Assembly (NCBI GenBank): GCA_033026295.1
Contig: CM065186.1
Location: 2,609,001 to 2,673,000, forward strand
Origin: Channa striata
Lineage: Eukaryota > Chordata > Actinopteri > Anabantiformes > Channidae
Length of the DNA stretch: 64,000 nt
Direction of reading: 5' to 3'
Positions within the stretch are counted from its first letter, which is position 1. Each line of letters starts with the position of its first letter. The position numbers and the translations under genes are program-made. The notes below the pieces were generated by a model, which had not been told where the DNA came from, searched no databases, and was given only the letters and a program-made list of their open reading frames with translations. Positions 1 to 12,500 of the stretch are shown one piece after another.

Positions 1-28
1 ACGCAGGTGGATGGCAGGTGTTCCATAC

Positions 29-3000
29 TTTGTGTTTTAGTTGGAGCATTTCATGTTTGTGCTGCGACTCGACCGGATCCTCCCAAACCTGCCCGTCCGC
101 CCTCAGGGCTTCTGGCTTCCAGCCGCCCAGAAACACAGGAGTGTACGGTGCTACAGGCCCAGTGAGCTGAGAGCTGAGAGGACACACACAGGCAAACAGC
201 TTTAATATTTGTGAAACTCGGGTTCCACTTTATACAAAACTAAATTACATGTAAAGGGTTTATCCACTGTCAAACTGACATTTTGAAGCCAATATCAAAT
301 ATTCTGGCACATTTTCATGCTCAAAAAGTCCATCTAAACTGGGTTCAACATGACCAAAATAATGGGTGACATATTTATTAGGCGTCTCATCTTTTCCTCG
401 TTAATGAGGAGCTTCCTTAAAGCAGCTGAAGTCCGAAGAATATCTATCTGAGGTCAAACGCGTTCATAATATGTGGCACGCTTGACATTTCATGAGCACT
501 TGAGCTTGAACTTTACATGAACTTAGTTAACTGACAACCAAGATTAGTCCGATAATGTGACCTTAAAAAGACCTTAATGAAACCAAGAATCGTTTCAGCC
601 TTCCTTGTTTGTTGATACTGACCGAGGGAGTGTCCAGTTTGGACCCAGAGACGTCCACAGCTGCCTCTCCTGCTGGTTCAGGTTGTCTTGTAGCAGGGAA
701 ACCGCAGAGTCGGTCAGGGCGGGGCTGGACACTGATGCTCCCAGAGCTGGTCCCGCTGTCGTTTTCACCATCTGCACACACCCAGATGAGACAAACCCAA
801 CGTTAATTCTTCTAGTCTGCAAAGAAAGCTCTGACAGTCCCCGCTAATCACAATGCACGTGCACTTTGATGCTTGGACATTAGTGACTGAGCTTTTTGAG
901 TTTGTTAAAACCCTGACAATCAAAGCACAGACCCACAAAGATGTGATAGATGCATCCACACACACAAACAACTCATACACACACAAGTCAGGCGTGCCAG
1001 TATACACAAATCAAACACACCCATTGCACCCTTTGATCCTCCACAGGCTTTGAATGTTATATCAAACAGACGCACCTAGCTCTTAATTTTACACCTACAT
1101 TCCACTGCAACCACTGCACATTTGATTTGAAATTCCACAGAGCGTTTGTACGTTTTGTGAAGTGGCCACACTGAAAGATTCATGGAGGTAGAACTTCATT
1201 AAACCATCAAATACATTTTTTTTAAATCTTCATTTTTTTAAGTCAGGAAAGAACCTTTTTTTTGTAACTGGACTATCTCAGTGTCTGTCCAGCTCAAATC
1301 TTACATAAAGTGTTTTGCACACAAGCACTGCTACGCAAACCACATCGAACTAATGCTGCTGTGGAGTTTCAGTCAGGCTGTCACAGTTTCAGTTGGGGAA
1401 CTGCCCTGTGTAAATACTACATGGAACTTCAAGTTTCTGGCCCGATTACTCAACTGCACTTAAGACTTTCCATTATTTTGACCCGACACTTTTTTGAAAT
1501 CTCCAGTGCCAGCTGAGCCTTTATTACATTCAGGTAAATACTTAAAAAAATATCTATTACACAACATCTTTATCTTTATCCTTTGTTTATCTTCACGTGT
1601 GGAGCAAAGATGTCACCATGACACAAATGGTCACAAGATCTATTTGATGATGTTCGTCATCCCCTGCCACAGATTTTTATCTGAGCTGCTGTGGCAATTC
1701 GTCCTAACAAGCGCGGCTGGTGGAGGCACAGAGGTTATGACGCTCACCATATCCAGAGGTTTGAACACGTGGTGAACAAGCTCGTCTGCCGAAGGATTTG
1801 AAATGGTTGATCTGAGACGACCCTGAAGAGAAATAAAGAGAGGACTGAATATCACGATGCGTAGTGGGGAAATGAGACGTGAAAGGTGACGTGGCCGAAT
1901 ACCCACCAGCAGGCTGAAGCAATATTTGAATTTCTGGAAAATATCAATGAATTCACCCTCTGGTGGGGGCCGGGCCTTGGCACTGAGTGACTCTTCTGTT
2001 ATTCAGAAATGAGGATACACACAACATGACAGGGAGTGAACAACTCACAGCTGTGAACGTTTGAAAAGGATATTTTGGTGAAAATTATTGCACTGAAAAA
2101 ACCCAACATGTTTTTACCTTCAGCACTTTGCTTTTTGCTCTTCTTTTTACTTTTCTTCTTCTGCTGATTCAGCACAGTTGCCGCCTCCGCTGTCTGCTGC
2201 AGCTTCCCCATGAAGTGCTCGATGTCGTCAAAACAGTGATTGAGGATCTCCTGGGGAGGGGAGGAGCGGTTTGTAATGCTGTTCAGACATGACATGCAGC
2301 CACAGGTGGCTGATAAGACATGACGAAGGGACGTACCACTTCTCTCTGCGCCTGCAGCAACGACGCATCGTGCCCACCGTTCACGGCGTTCACTGGCGGG
2401 GAAGAGAAGAGAGGGTTCACTTCACTGGATTCTGAAGCCCCGCCGCCCACGTTTTACCCCTGAACCCCCCCCCCAAGAGACACAGGATGCTCCTCTGTGC
2501 TCCTCATGCCTCTGTCTGCGTCTCCCTTTGCTTTTTTTAATCTACTCATCATGTCACATCCATACACTTCTTTTCTTACCTCTGGGTCCCACATAAGGTG
2601 GAGGGTTGCCTGGTGGTGGGTTTTGAGCATGTACAATGGGGGGACTTGAAATTTCATAGAGGTCCATCTTCTCTCCTGCACTCTGAGGAAACCTGAAGGA
2701 CAAGAGCAGAGTTTCAGCCACCCCCAAATACTGTTACGCCATTCCATCCTTCTTGTCGGTGAACAATCAGTCAACACCATCACCGGAAACACCCTTAAAG
2801 ATGTCAAATGCATTCACAAACACATATTCTTGACTGTCAGGCAGCGTCGCTCTCTCCTTGTGAGAGTGACAAAGCCACACGGGACACAGTCGATCCAGCC
2901 GGACAGCACAGCCCTCTATCAACACGCATAACGCGGCGTCTTCGAAATTCAATCCCACAGCCCTTATTCCACTATCAAGTACTGCAAACAGACCGTGCTT

Positions 3001-4441
3001 ACTCACGGCCGCGTCCTGTACTCACACGCCACCAAATTCTCCTTAAAGGAAATGAGTCTGTAGGAGGAAGAGTTTTAAATGGACGAGACGGGGACGTGGA
3101 CCAATCTAGGTCAAAGCTGTTTTCTTCTATTAGTTACAGGACATCCAAATACCTTAAGCGTGTGTTTGTTTTTGGTTTTATTAAATCAGCATCTAAAAGC
3201 AGAAACCCAGCCGTCTTTCTGTCTTACCACATGCGTCTCTCCATCACACATCCCCTAAAGACAAAAAGGTCAAAGCAGATATTCCGTTCAAGCTGTGAAG
3301 TGGCTCTGTGCCTCCGACATCCCTCCTCTGCTCTCTCTGCTCTCTGTCACAATGGCCTTGTTATCTCTGTCACACCTTCTTAAGTTATGAAGAAACCGGT
3401 AAAACGAGTCTTCCTCTCAGCTGTTTACACTGTCCTCTCTGTCCTCGTCTCTTCCACACAGGTGGATGGTTACACTGGGCCACTTTAAGTCAGTGTCAAA
3501 CTGAGACACTGAGAGTAAAAGAGGGAGATGACTCTGAGTGATCATCAGTGATCCGTGCGCCTCCTAATATTAGACCGTCTATCAACATCCTCCTGCTAAA
3601 CATGCACGGAATCATAATTCACACACACTCACGCTCACAGAGGTTTTGGGACGGCTTGTGACCATCACGTTCACAGTACCTGAGGATGTCAGGGAGCTGC
3701 TTACTCCTGTTGGAAGCTGAAACCGCACGTTTGATGTCGTCAGAGACGTGATCTGCCTGTGCAAGAATAAGAATTTAGAAGTGGCATCACTTGTAAAACC
3801 TGAACCAGGCAGACGATACAAACTGACACTCTGACACAGGCGGGACAGGATGAGAAGCTGCTCCCGTGCTTTTACTCACTGTCACGGCTTCGCAGTTGAA
3901 GAAGTGAATATCCGGCTTCTTCTGATCTGCACTTTGACAGATTAGCATGAGGAGGGATGGAAAGTGTTTCACTGTGTCAATGGCATTGCAGCGGTAGATG
4001 GACTTAAAAGAGTATTTCTCCAGCTCGTCCTGCAAGAGCAGTGAAAACACATGGTTATGTGTCTGAATCCAATTTCATCTCTCACCTCCGTCCATTACGA
4101 CCTAAAGACACTGTGTGCTCTCACCTGGCTCTGTATGTCCCGGAGGTGGATGGCCTCTGCTCCAATATCCAGGTACATCTGTTGAATCCACAGCTTTTTG
4201 TTCTGAGCCAGGAGAGAGAGACGTGCCTGGGCTTCCTCCACACTCTGCACATCCTCGTCCTGCAGGGAGAATGTCAGCAGGTGCTGAACACAGGAAGCAA
4301 GAAGTGATGATCACAAAGTAATTAAAGGTACAACTTGAAATAAGGAAAAGGGTTGCGTTACGTGTGTGTGTGTGTCTGTGTGTGTGTGTGTGTGCAGCGG
4401 ATAAGACTCACGTTAACAAGATGCCGGGAAATGTTAGTCAT
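29..4441 (-). CDS. eps8l1: EPS8-like signalling adaptor, 5' part (partial at left edge)
   Basis: EPS8-family proteins link receptor signalling to Rac activation and actin remodelling. Coding exons in transcript order: 4412-4441 (exon reaches 4464), 4125-4283, 3880-4029, 3680-3756, 2580-2692, 2337-2392, 2118-2250, 1907-1995, 1748-1822, 623-771, 29-173. All phases agree, giving 392 residues so far. Residues about 8-130 form the PTB domain (HLLTFSL, KPDIHFFNCEAV). A proline-rich linker follows (PPPGNPPPYVGP). The EPS8 core then starts with QREVEILNHCFDDIEHF, a lysine-rich stretch (KKKSKKKSKK) and ADELVHHVFKPLDM. The last exon holds the family pattern PYTPVFLGGW. The SH3 and C-terminal domains are beyond position 1. 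I chose the ATG at 4441-4439 (A at -3) because the upstream exon has no ATG; a further 5' coding exon is possible. The family is secure. The paralogue (eps8l1 rather than eps8l2 or eps8l3) is inferred from neighbours on human 19q13. The largest introns (772-1747, 2693-3679) hold nothing I recognise. Confidence 0.85.
4362..4394. repeat. (TG)n microsatellite
   Basis: Interrupted TG dinucleotide run. It lies in the EPS8-like intron, 17 bases from the 4412-4464 exon on its donor side. Confidence 0.9.
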
Positions 4442-5346
4442 CCTTGTACAGCGTGTCAGCTGCTCTAGTGTGAGAAAAGGAAGATGTCAACGTTACAGAA
4501 ACCCTGTGGAATGGACAGTTGGGAAGAGGGCGACACACCAATTTCAGGTGGAGCCACAAAGGGTGTAGCCACAGACCTTTGATCTATTCACAGATTGTTC
4601 ATCAGGCAAATGGAAAGTCGTTTTAAGGCTGGAAGCCCTACGATCTTCCAACCAACACGTCGTAGCCAGTACCCACGAAAGCAGCATCCTCATTCAAAAG
4701 TTCCCTTGCGCTTAAGTAGCGTGGGTTCATGCGGAGAGAGCGAGCCACCCGACCGGTCTGACAACAGTTCATGACTCCTCGCTACTCAGTCTCTCTGCTC
4801 CTCGCTGACCATTGCAATACTGGACTTACTGGTATTGACAGCGGATCCAGCCACCCAGTATCACTCAACACTTCCTTAAGGCTGGTATCATCACAAATAC
4901 TAAAACCACAGCAGGTGGAACCTCCACCAAAATGGAGGAGTTTAGCTTTTTCTCATGTGTCATTTTTTTTTATTATTATTTAATTATTATTAATTATTAT
5001 TAATTAATTATTATTAAGTTAAAAGTAACACACTGACTTAATTAAACTGGGACTTTTAAGAATGAATGACTCTATAAAATTATTGGACCGTATGTTTTGG
5101 CTTGCATAGGTCATAGTTTGGTTATCTTTTGATAATAATTTAGCTACATAAAAATGTCTAAACATGAGTTGCAGTCTACTTAATTTTTTTCATTTCAGAA
5201 GATTCAAATCATTTTGAAATTACAGACTAAAACAGGTAACTAAATTAGGAGTATCTAAATCCTTTTTCCATTAGCTCAACTAATCACAACATAATGTAAA
5301 TTCTGACACACATGAACAAATGAAAATGGGTATTAAATCTACTTAC

Positions 5347-5475
5347 CAAGGCGAATATAGTTCCAAATACTTGAATCCTGGTGTTAACAGCTGTGTGTTT
5401 GTCTTTAGACTGAGAGTGAAACTCGTGGCTCTGTAACTACAGGTGTCTCCTGCTCCTCTCTTTGGTATGGAAAGC
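5347..5475 (-). other. Probable noncoding first exon of the EPS8-like gene
   Basis: Read on the minus strand, this segment ends at a GTAAGT donor (5346-5341) and has no ATG. It therefore fits a 5' untranslated exon about 0.9 kb upstream of the first coding exon. The 5' limit is a guess; no clear TATA box was seen. Between it and the coding exon (4465-5340) there is only AT-rich intron sequence, including a TTAATTATTA-type run at about 4970-5015. Confidence 0.4.
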
Positions 5476-6135
5476 TTTTACGGAGCAAAGGTGTGTCGCC
5501 TTGTGCAGTCCTGCCCATTAGAGATAAAAAGTATGTTCTCATTCTCCCTCCTTCATTTCACATTGTGACACACACACAAATATACAATTTGGTTCAAAAG
5601 TTTGTTTACCCTCGTTTTAAAATGGCAAAAAGAGCGATTCAATGAATTTCATTCATCAACATTATGTCTAATCCGACATGAGTTAATGCCAGTGGTCCTT
5701 TACCAGGATTTAATTAAATGTACATTTTAATTCATTTACTAATGGAGATGCAAACTTTTACTCTCATTTGCTGATCTGACTTTTTAAAAATGTACAAGGA
5801 ATGTGAAAAATCATTCCTCGAACATTTGTCCTGCTTCCGATGATGAAGCTGAATGTGCATTATTATTTTGTTGTGCGTTATTATTTTGTTAGCGTTAGCC
5901 CAAAACCATCTGCACATCATACACTCTGTGTATGCGTGAGAGAGACACTGATATGTGGAATTATGACCACATAAGAGAAATGTGCCTTGTGTCTGGAGAT
6001 TCATGGGTTGGGGTCGTTATTTTATACAGCAGGGGAGTAGTCAATTATAATTTACAGAGGTCTAGATAGAAAGCATTTCCCTTTATACAGGTCAGCAGAA
6101 TCATCACATGTTAGTTGCATTATATGCATGTGTAT

Positions 6136-7112
6136 GGGTCTCATAACTGACATGGCAATTCATATTTCAATTAGCCCTTCAATATACAATGTCATGATGC
6201 AATTTGACTATGCATTTTGCAATCTGCAATTTAATTTGCAAAGTGACCGTTTGAATTATTTGGATAAAAATGTAGATAAAAACTAAATCAATTGCAGTCC
6301 AAAATGCCATGGCTTTTTGTAGACTTTATTCATCTGCAAATTTAATCTTTAATCTTCAGTCTTTTAATCTTTAATTCACTTTGAATCATTTGGATTTAAA
6401 AAACTCATATGCTCAAACAGCGCCCCCTGTCTGTTTGTCTCATCAAGGCGGAGCCCCAGCTGCACCTGATATGACCCGCCCCTGCTCGGCTTCTGATTGG
6501 CTAACTCCAATCTCCGTGAGTTCGACAAGCCTAACAATAACAGTAACAAGCATCAGCCAATCGGACAAAGACTCCCTAAATAGCAGAGGAAAGCTAATGG
6601 TAGCCTGGTAGCTAATGGTAGCTTGCTATGGCTGCTGACTTTAAGCCGGACGTGGACGTGAAGGAGCAGTGGCTGGAGTTCAGGAACTCTTCCTTGACAG
6701 GGAAATGACTGTGGAGCAGCTTCACCTGTTGCTAATGTCACCGCAGGGGAGACCAGCAGCAGTGACATTAACCGTCGGAGCAACCGGAAACTCGTTCCGG
6801 TAAGTTTGTTTACAACATTGGCGGCTTCAAAACAAACCAGATTCACTTTATTACCGGTTCAGCTGCTAACAGTGGCTAAAAACTGCGGCAGACACAAGTT
6901 TTTAAATATGAAATGATGGTGCGAATAATAGCAGATTTTTGTTTTTTTAAATTATGTCCCGTTATGATTTAACAGCCACACATACACCGACATAAACGGA
7001 AAAACCGGCGATAAATGTTTAAAAGTTTTATTGTTTGTAAGAAGAGATGACATGAACTGAATTGCCAATTGCAGAGTGCAAAATATGAATTGCCATTTGA
7101 AATATGAGCCCC
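6136..7112. mobile_element. Degraded PIF/Harbinger-type DNA transposon, non-autonomous
   Basis: The ends are inverted: GGGTCTCATA at the left against GGGGCTCATA read inward from the right, each followed within about 10 bases by TGGCAATTCATATTT. GTA flanks both sides (6132-6134 and 7113-7115), with one extra T at the left, which would suit the 3-bp target duplications of PIF/Harbinger elements. Inside, 6738-6799 translates to AAVTLTVGATGNSFR followed by a GTAAGT donor; this resembles the ATGNSFR-type motif near the start of Harbinger nuclease domains. A short ATG-led ORF (MAADFKPDVDVKEQWLEF, from 6627) lies just upstream. No full transposase remains. The class assignment is inference from these motifs. 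Confidence 0.55.
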
Positions 7113-7379
7113 GTAGACGTCACTAGTTTCGAGGTTCAACAAGTCTTGTTTTCTATTTGAATCTCCTTATCACAGTCACCGCGTCTGTTTTTACTCGGGA
7201 AATGCCGATTTTCAGCGAGCCTACTCTGTCTGTGATTGGCTGTAATTTGGTACCTTGACCAATCTCAGTCCCCGTGCCTAAACCGATGGCAGCGAGTGCT
7301 GGCCAATCAGACACACGTAGGATGTCCGTGTTGCTGAGTTTGGTATAGCAACGATATTACAGAGGGGGTCAGAGGTCAG

Positions 7380-7495
7380 GGTGGGTGGAGGTGGCGGTTT
7401 TATCCTCCGATAGAGATGAACGGGGTCGGGTGGTGTAGCAGCAAACGGGACATTTCTCTGAGGACACTTGAATTACTTTTTGGAGAACTCTGCTA
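7380..7495. repeat. 116-bp repeat block, copy 1
   Basis: Matches copy 2 at 8445-8560 with four mismatches counted by eye. Resemblance extends both ways: preceding CCAATCTCAGTCC-type sequence recurs at 7260 and 8229, and the following AAGGTATTTGTTACC recurs at 7508 and 8568. Read on the minus strand, both copies encode SSEKCPVCCY, but no gene is evident. Confidence 0.85.
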
Positions 7496-8444
7496 TTTTG
7501 GTTCCACAAGGTATTTGTTACCCGTTTATCAATACCAGAAACTAGTTTCAAGATGGTACAGTTCGACGGCGGTAGTAGATTTTCTGTTTTATTGGCCTTC
7601 AACAAAATAATATGTGACACAACGCGTGTCTGTAGGTTTTGTGGACAGAATGTCTCTGCCAGGTCAGCAGGGCGAGACAAGCGAACTTTAATGAAAAAGA
7701 GCAGTTTGCAGGAAACAAACTCCTCTTTTAAGTAGATTTTAACTTTCCAGTCAATCAAAAGTTATGTTGGGTGAAAAGGTCGGACTGTTGCATTGTGTCC
7801 GGTGGTCCAACAGTTATCCACTCCAAAAGTCGTCTTATCGAAGATGTAATGAATTCTAGGTTTCACAATTGTGCTGAAAACAGGCCAGTTCCACAGATCA
7901 CACGGTCAGATGAACACAGCAAGTAAGAAAGCGTGGACCTCCACAGACACACACTGGCGTTTTTACCACCGCACGACTGCTAATGTTTGTATCTAGCAAC
8001 TAACAGCAATGCAAACAGCTGTTTCCTTGAAAACTGCCTGGGCAAACTTCAAAGTTATGTGAGGTCTTTGATGATGTCATTGATACGCTTACACATACTT
8101 ATTAATTGACCTGTGATGGTTTCCCATCACATTTTTTGCTTTCTATTTTTTTCTCACTGCCACTTAAAATGCTTAAAACTTCAGTGAAGGCCTACTCTGT
8201 CGTGTCTCACTGACAGTCTCACATTGACCAATCTCAGTCCTCATGCCTAAACCGATGGCAAAGAGCACTAGTCAATTAGAGACAGGTAGGGTTTCTCCAT
8301 GGCTGGGTAATGTCAGAGAGGTGGGTGGATGTGTCTTTTATCCTCCAATAGAGAGATAGTAATTCCCCATAATCAGAGACAGATGGGATGTCTGTGTTGC
8401 TAAGTTTTGCATAGTAACGATATTACAAAATAACCACAGCTCGA

Positions 8445-8560
8445 GGTGGGTGGACGTGTCGGTTTTATCCCCCGATAGAGATGAACGGGGTCGGGTGTTG
8501 TAGCAGCAAACGGGACATTTCTCTGAGGACACTTGAATTACTTTTTGGAGAACTCTGCTA
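8445..8560. repeat. 116-bp repeat block, copy 2
   Basis: Second copy of the block at 7380-7495, 1065 bp downstream in the same orientation. A third, shorter relative of the flanking sequence (GATGTC.GTGTTGCT.AGTTT) is at about 8388-8430, so the area is a small nest of related repeats. Confidence 0.85.
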
Positions 8561-8859
8561 AATACACAAGGTATTTGTTACCTGTTAATATCAGAAGTAT
8601 TGATTGTTTTTTATTTTTTTTAAGTATTGTAAATTTACCTCAAGTAAAATTTGTTTTTATGTGCCAAACTCCAATGATGATGAATACACCTTAAATTTAA
8701 ACACTAAATTTGTGTTTTTTTTTTTTTTTTTTTATGGTGAGTCTTGGTGATTTCCGTCAGTTGTTTGTGCTGAGGGTTCAGTTTTCATTTCTAATCACAA
8801 AGTTCCCAGCAGCTTTCTACTCGTAGCCTGATGCTGGTGGACAGAAATCCCACGGCCGT

Positions 8860-9250
8860 GAACGCAGCACAGCCACCGCGTCAGGCGGAAGCAGAAACCC
8901 GCCAATGAAGCTCAAGGGAAACCGGCGCGGTGTTCGTCCGCTGCGCGTGCAATGGTTCTCTGAAGTCCGTCTTATATTTTTCCAACATCGGGATCGAGCC
9001 ATGTTTTATTCTACCTGTTATTAATATGACGAGTAGGAACGGAACAAAAAGGAGCGCGCGCCTTGTTTGTTGATGAGCGGCCGCCAAAACTGCACGTGCA
9101 CGTGCCGAGCAGCGCTTCCTCCTCACGGACGAGTTGGATCCTCCAGGATCAGTTGGGTCCTCCAGGATCAGTTGGATCCTCCAGGATCAGTTGGATCCTC
9201 CAGGACCGTCGCAGTTTCTTCTTTGTCAGCGTCTGTCGTCGGTGTCCAGG
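8860..9250 (+). promoter_or_regulatory. CpG-rich promoter and probable first exon of slc6a16
   Basis: CpG-rich sequence directly upstream of the slc6a16 coding exons. Two back-to-back E-boxes, CACGTGCACGTG, lie at 9093-9104. A GTCAGT donor follows CCAG at 9249, a plausible end of a noncoding first exon that would splice to the acceptor at 9541-9542. The transcription start itself cannot be fixed from sequence. Confidence 0.55.
9133..9208 (+). repeat. 19-bp tandem repeat, four copies
   Basis: Four copies of GTTGGATCCTCCAGGATCA, the second with one change and the last diverged at its end. Each unit holds GGATCC and a GGATCCTCCAGGATC near-palindrome. It lies in the probable 5' untranslated region of slc6a16. 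Confidence 0.9.
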
Positions 9251-9542
9251 TCAGTTTCAGTGTGGACGTTGTGTCCCGGAACCGCGGGACGTCCGCTTGT
9301 GTCCTCAGCTAAAGTTGACGTGTGTGTGTGTGTGTTTTTTATTTGAGCCTCCTGAATTGTGGAAAGTGACATGACGATTATTTATTTAAAAAAGGCCCCA
9401 TCGTCCATATAATCCTCCAGGTTTGTTGGACTCAAAGTGCTTTGACAAGTTAAGACAGACGCGTGAAGCCTCTACAGCAGAACACTCAGTCTGGATTCAT
9501 TGCTGCAGTGATTTTTATAATTTTCTGTTTGTCCTCTTACAG

Positions 9543-12500
9543 ATGACGAAGCAGCCCGACGACGAGGCAGCAGCCTCGCAGTCGGCCGTTGACAGGTGCG
9601 ATGGCGAGGAGGGGCCCTCAGCCGAGCCCCCTGCTCGAGCCAGATGGAACAACAAAATGGAGTATTTTCTGGCTCAGCTGGGATTCAGCGTCGGGCTCGG
9701 CAATATCTGGAGGTTTCCGTATCTGTGCCATCAAAACGGAGGAGGTACGTGGGTCGGCTTCCAGTGTGGGAATCGGTAAAAACAGACTAACTTGCGTCTG
9801 CGTATCAAATTGACGCACTCGTTTGTTTCCTGTTCTCCTTAGGAGCTTTTCTCTTTCTTTATCTGCTCCTGATGCTGGTTGTGGGCATTCCCCTGCTCTT
9901 CCTGGAGCTGGCTGCCGGTCAGGCGTTTCGACAGGGCAGCATCGGGGCGTGGAAGTGCATCTCTCCCAGGCTCGCAGGGATCGGCTACGCCAGCTGTTTG
10001 GTAATTTAACAACTATTACACAAAAATGTCCCCCGAGTTTGATTCCCATCTGAGGACAGCATAATATTACTGGACTGTCTACAATGAAATATTTGGATTC
10101 TAGTTGTCATTTTGTTTGCAACTTGTTTTGCCAACACCTAGCAAAGCACGTTCCTACTGTTGTATCTGTGAGATATTAATGGATTAATATAACATGTCTG
10201 GACAGAAGAGGTGTGACGAGGTTTACCAGATGTTTAAATTATGGATTTGATCTGACTCAGTTTTGCTGACACTGTGATGAAGAGCTAACTGGAAAGAAGC
10301 ATGTTTTTATTCTGCTATATCGTCTCAGAAAAAACACTGTTGGTTCAAACATGGTCCTTCTCTCTGTCATCCTATAATTCTGACACCACAAACATGAAGT
10401 TGATGATTTTTCTTTACATGATTGTGTTAAACCTTTTGACGTAGCATTGGCACCGTTACTCTTTATAAATTCGATCACATCCTTACAAACTTAATAATCC
10501 TGCTCTTAATTTTTCAGGTGTGTCTCTTTGTGAGTCTCTACTACAATGTGATCATAGCCTGGAGTCTTTTCTATCTTGGGAATTCTTTTCAGTATCCTTT
10601 ACCTTGGGAACAGTGTCCAGAACACAGGAATGTAACAGGTGAACCCTCGGCAAAAAGATTTAAAAGAAACAAGACTTAAATTGTTATTAAATTGCAAATC
10701 TATTAGATGTGTCACATCAACACTAGTAACTGTTCTTTCTGTTTTTTTGTTTTTTTATCCAGTAAAAGAGTGTGAAATGAGCTCCCCCACCTCATATTTC
10801 TGGTACCGCAAAGCTCTGAACATCACAGACTCAATTAATGAAACCGGCTCTTTCAACCCTTACATTGTGTACTGTCTGCTGGCGGCCTGGACTATTGTGT
10901 GCCTGGGAATGTTCAAGGGCATCAAGACCTCCGGCAAGGTAACTGAGGTGTTGTTGCCCGATGTCCTTCTCATCAGAGTTTGTAAAGACCGACGTCTCCA
11001 GTCCATCTAGGTTAAGCATTCAAGACTTGAATGGTTCATATTTCCAGTATCAACTTTTTTTTATTGCTTTGAAAATGATGGAGGCAAAACAGTTCTGGTT
11101 TCTAAAGGAAAATATTGTGTAAAATTATTTAACTAGGAATGTGTACATTTTAAGTATGATTACAGCATTTACTTTAAAACAAGCTGAGTGGAGATGTGAG
11201 CATTAAATAATGAAAATCTACAGAGATCAAATATTCAGTCAGATGTTGGCCTTAGATTTCAGGATTACTGTGGGTGTGGAAGCTCTGGAATGTCTGGCTT
11301 AGGTGCTGATCCACTTGAAATTGCTAAATGCAGTTGTTTTAAATTAGCAGTGTGTTACAGTAGTTTGTCCTGACAGAGATCAGCCACTCCCTCTCTCCAG
11401 TCTCACGGTGTAATAAACAACATGGGGATCAACGACAGTTCTCTGTGAATGAAATCAGGATTCAGGTTTACTCAGCAAGAAAGGATGTTTATCCCACCGT
11501 GTTTGAGTTTTTTTTTTATGTTAAAGTCTGAGGGGAGGATTGATCACATGCAGTCTCACATCAGATGTTCCACATTTCGATTACAAGTGCCACATGTTCA
11601 GAGTGTCACAAGCAGCTGGCTGTACACCTGAAGGAGACATACGGGTGGTAATCTGCATGTGGGAAATGGATCAGTAGGATTTAGCAGAGAACTTCCATAA
11701 GTGGATGTTTATGTCATGTAAATAAACTATTTAAAGGATCCTGCCAACATGGAAACGTAAAGTTTCATGATAATAGAATAGGTTCTTTTTCCCGTCCTAG
11801 GTGATGTATTTTTCCTCCCTTTTCCCGTACGTGGTGCTGATGTGCTTCCTGGTCCGAGGATTGCTGCTGGATGGGGCCTTAGAGGGACTTGGCTACTTGT
11901 TCTACCCCAAAGTAAGTGCAGTGAACATGTCTCATGGAGCGTAGCGAGAGTTGCCAGATGTTTAGATGTCTCACTGACACAACTGGTGCTCTACATTTCT
12001 AGCTGGAAACTTTTGGTGACGTGCAAGTGTGGCGGCAGGCCGGCACGCAGGTTTTCTTTGCCCTAGGCCTTGGCTTCGGCTCCATTATTGCATATTCCTC
12101 CTATAATCCCAAGGACAACAACTGCCACCGTGACGCCTTCTCCATCCCCATTATAAACTTCTTCACCTCGGTGTTGGCCACTGTGGTGGTGTTTGCTGTG
12201 CTCGGCTTCCGTGCCAAAAACCAAGCCATGCAATGTGTACTCAGGTATGTTTAATGGTAGAATAATCTGTGTGTTTGCTAAAATTGTACCTGGAACACTG
12301 TTGACACACAACTGGGTGCAAAACTTAGCATCACCTCATTATGAAATGACAAAAAGTAAAATAATACAATGAACTTTAAGCAGGTAAAAAGTTTTCATCA
12401 GAAATTAACAGTGTGTTATATGTGCAATAAATATTACATTAATGGGGGAAAAAATGTTTTAGTCGTTTTGTTATTTGAAAATACGAGGCTTTGCACCCAC

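Larger units (their letters stand above)
5476..9090. other. Intergenic region between divergent EPS8-like and slc6a16 genes
   Basis: About 3.6 kb with no convincing gene. It contains AT-rich sequence (5476-6130), a PIF/Harbinger-like element (6136-7112), a duplicated block with several CCAAT motifs (7240-8590), a poly-T run (8717-8733) and then the CpG-rich start of the slc6a16 promoter. Short ORFs here are repeat-derived. Confidence 0.6.

Noticed and set aside
2990..3060. Possible extra minus-strand exon with a GTGAGT donor in the EPS8-like gene
   Set aside because: The neighbouring exons 3680-3756 and 2580-2692 already join in frame without it, and its translation does not resemble EPS8.
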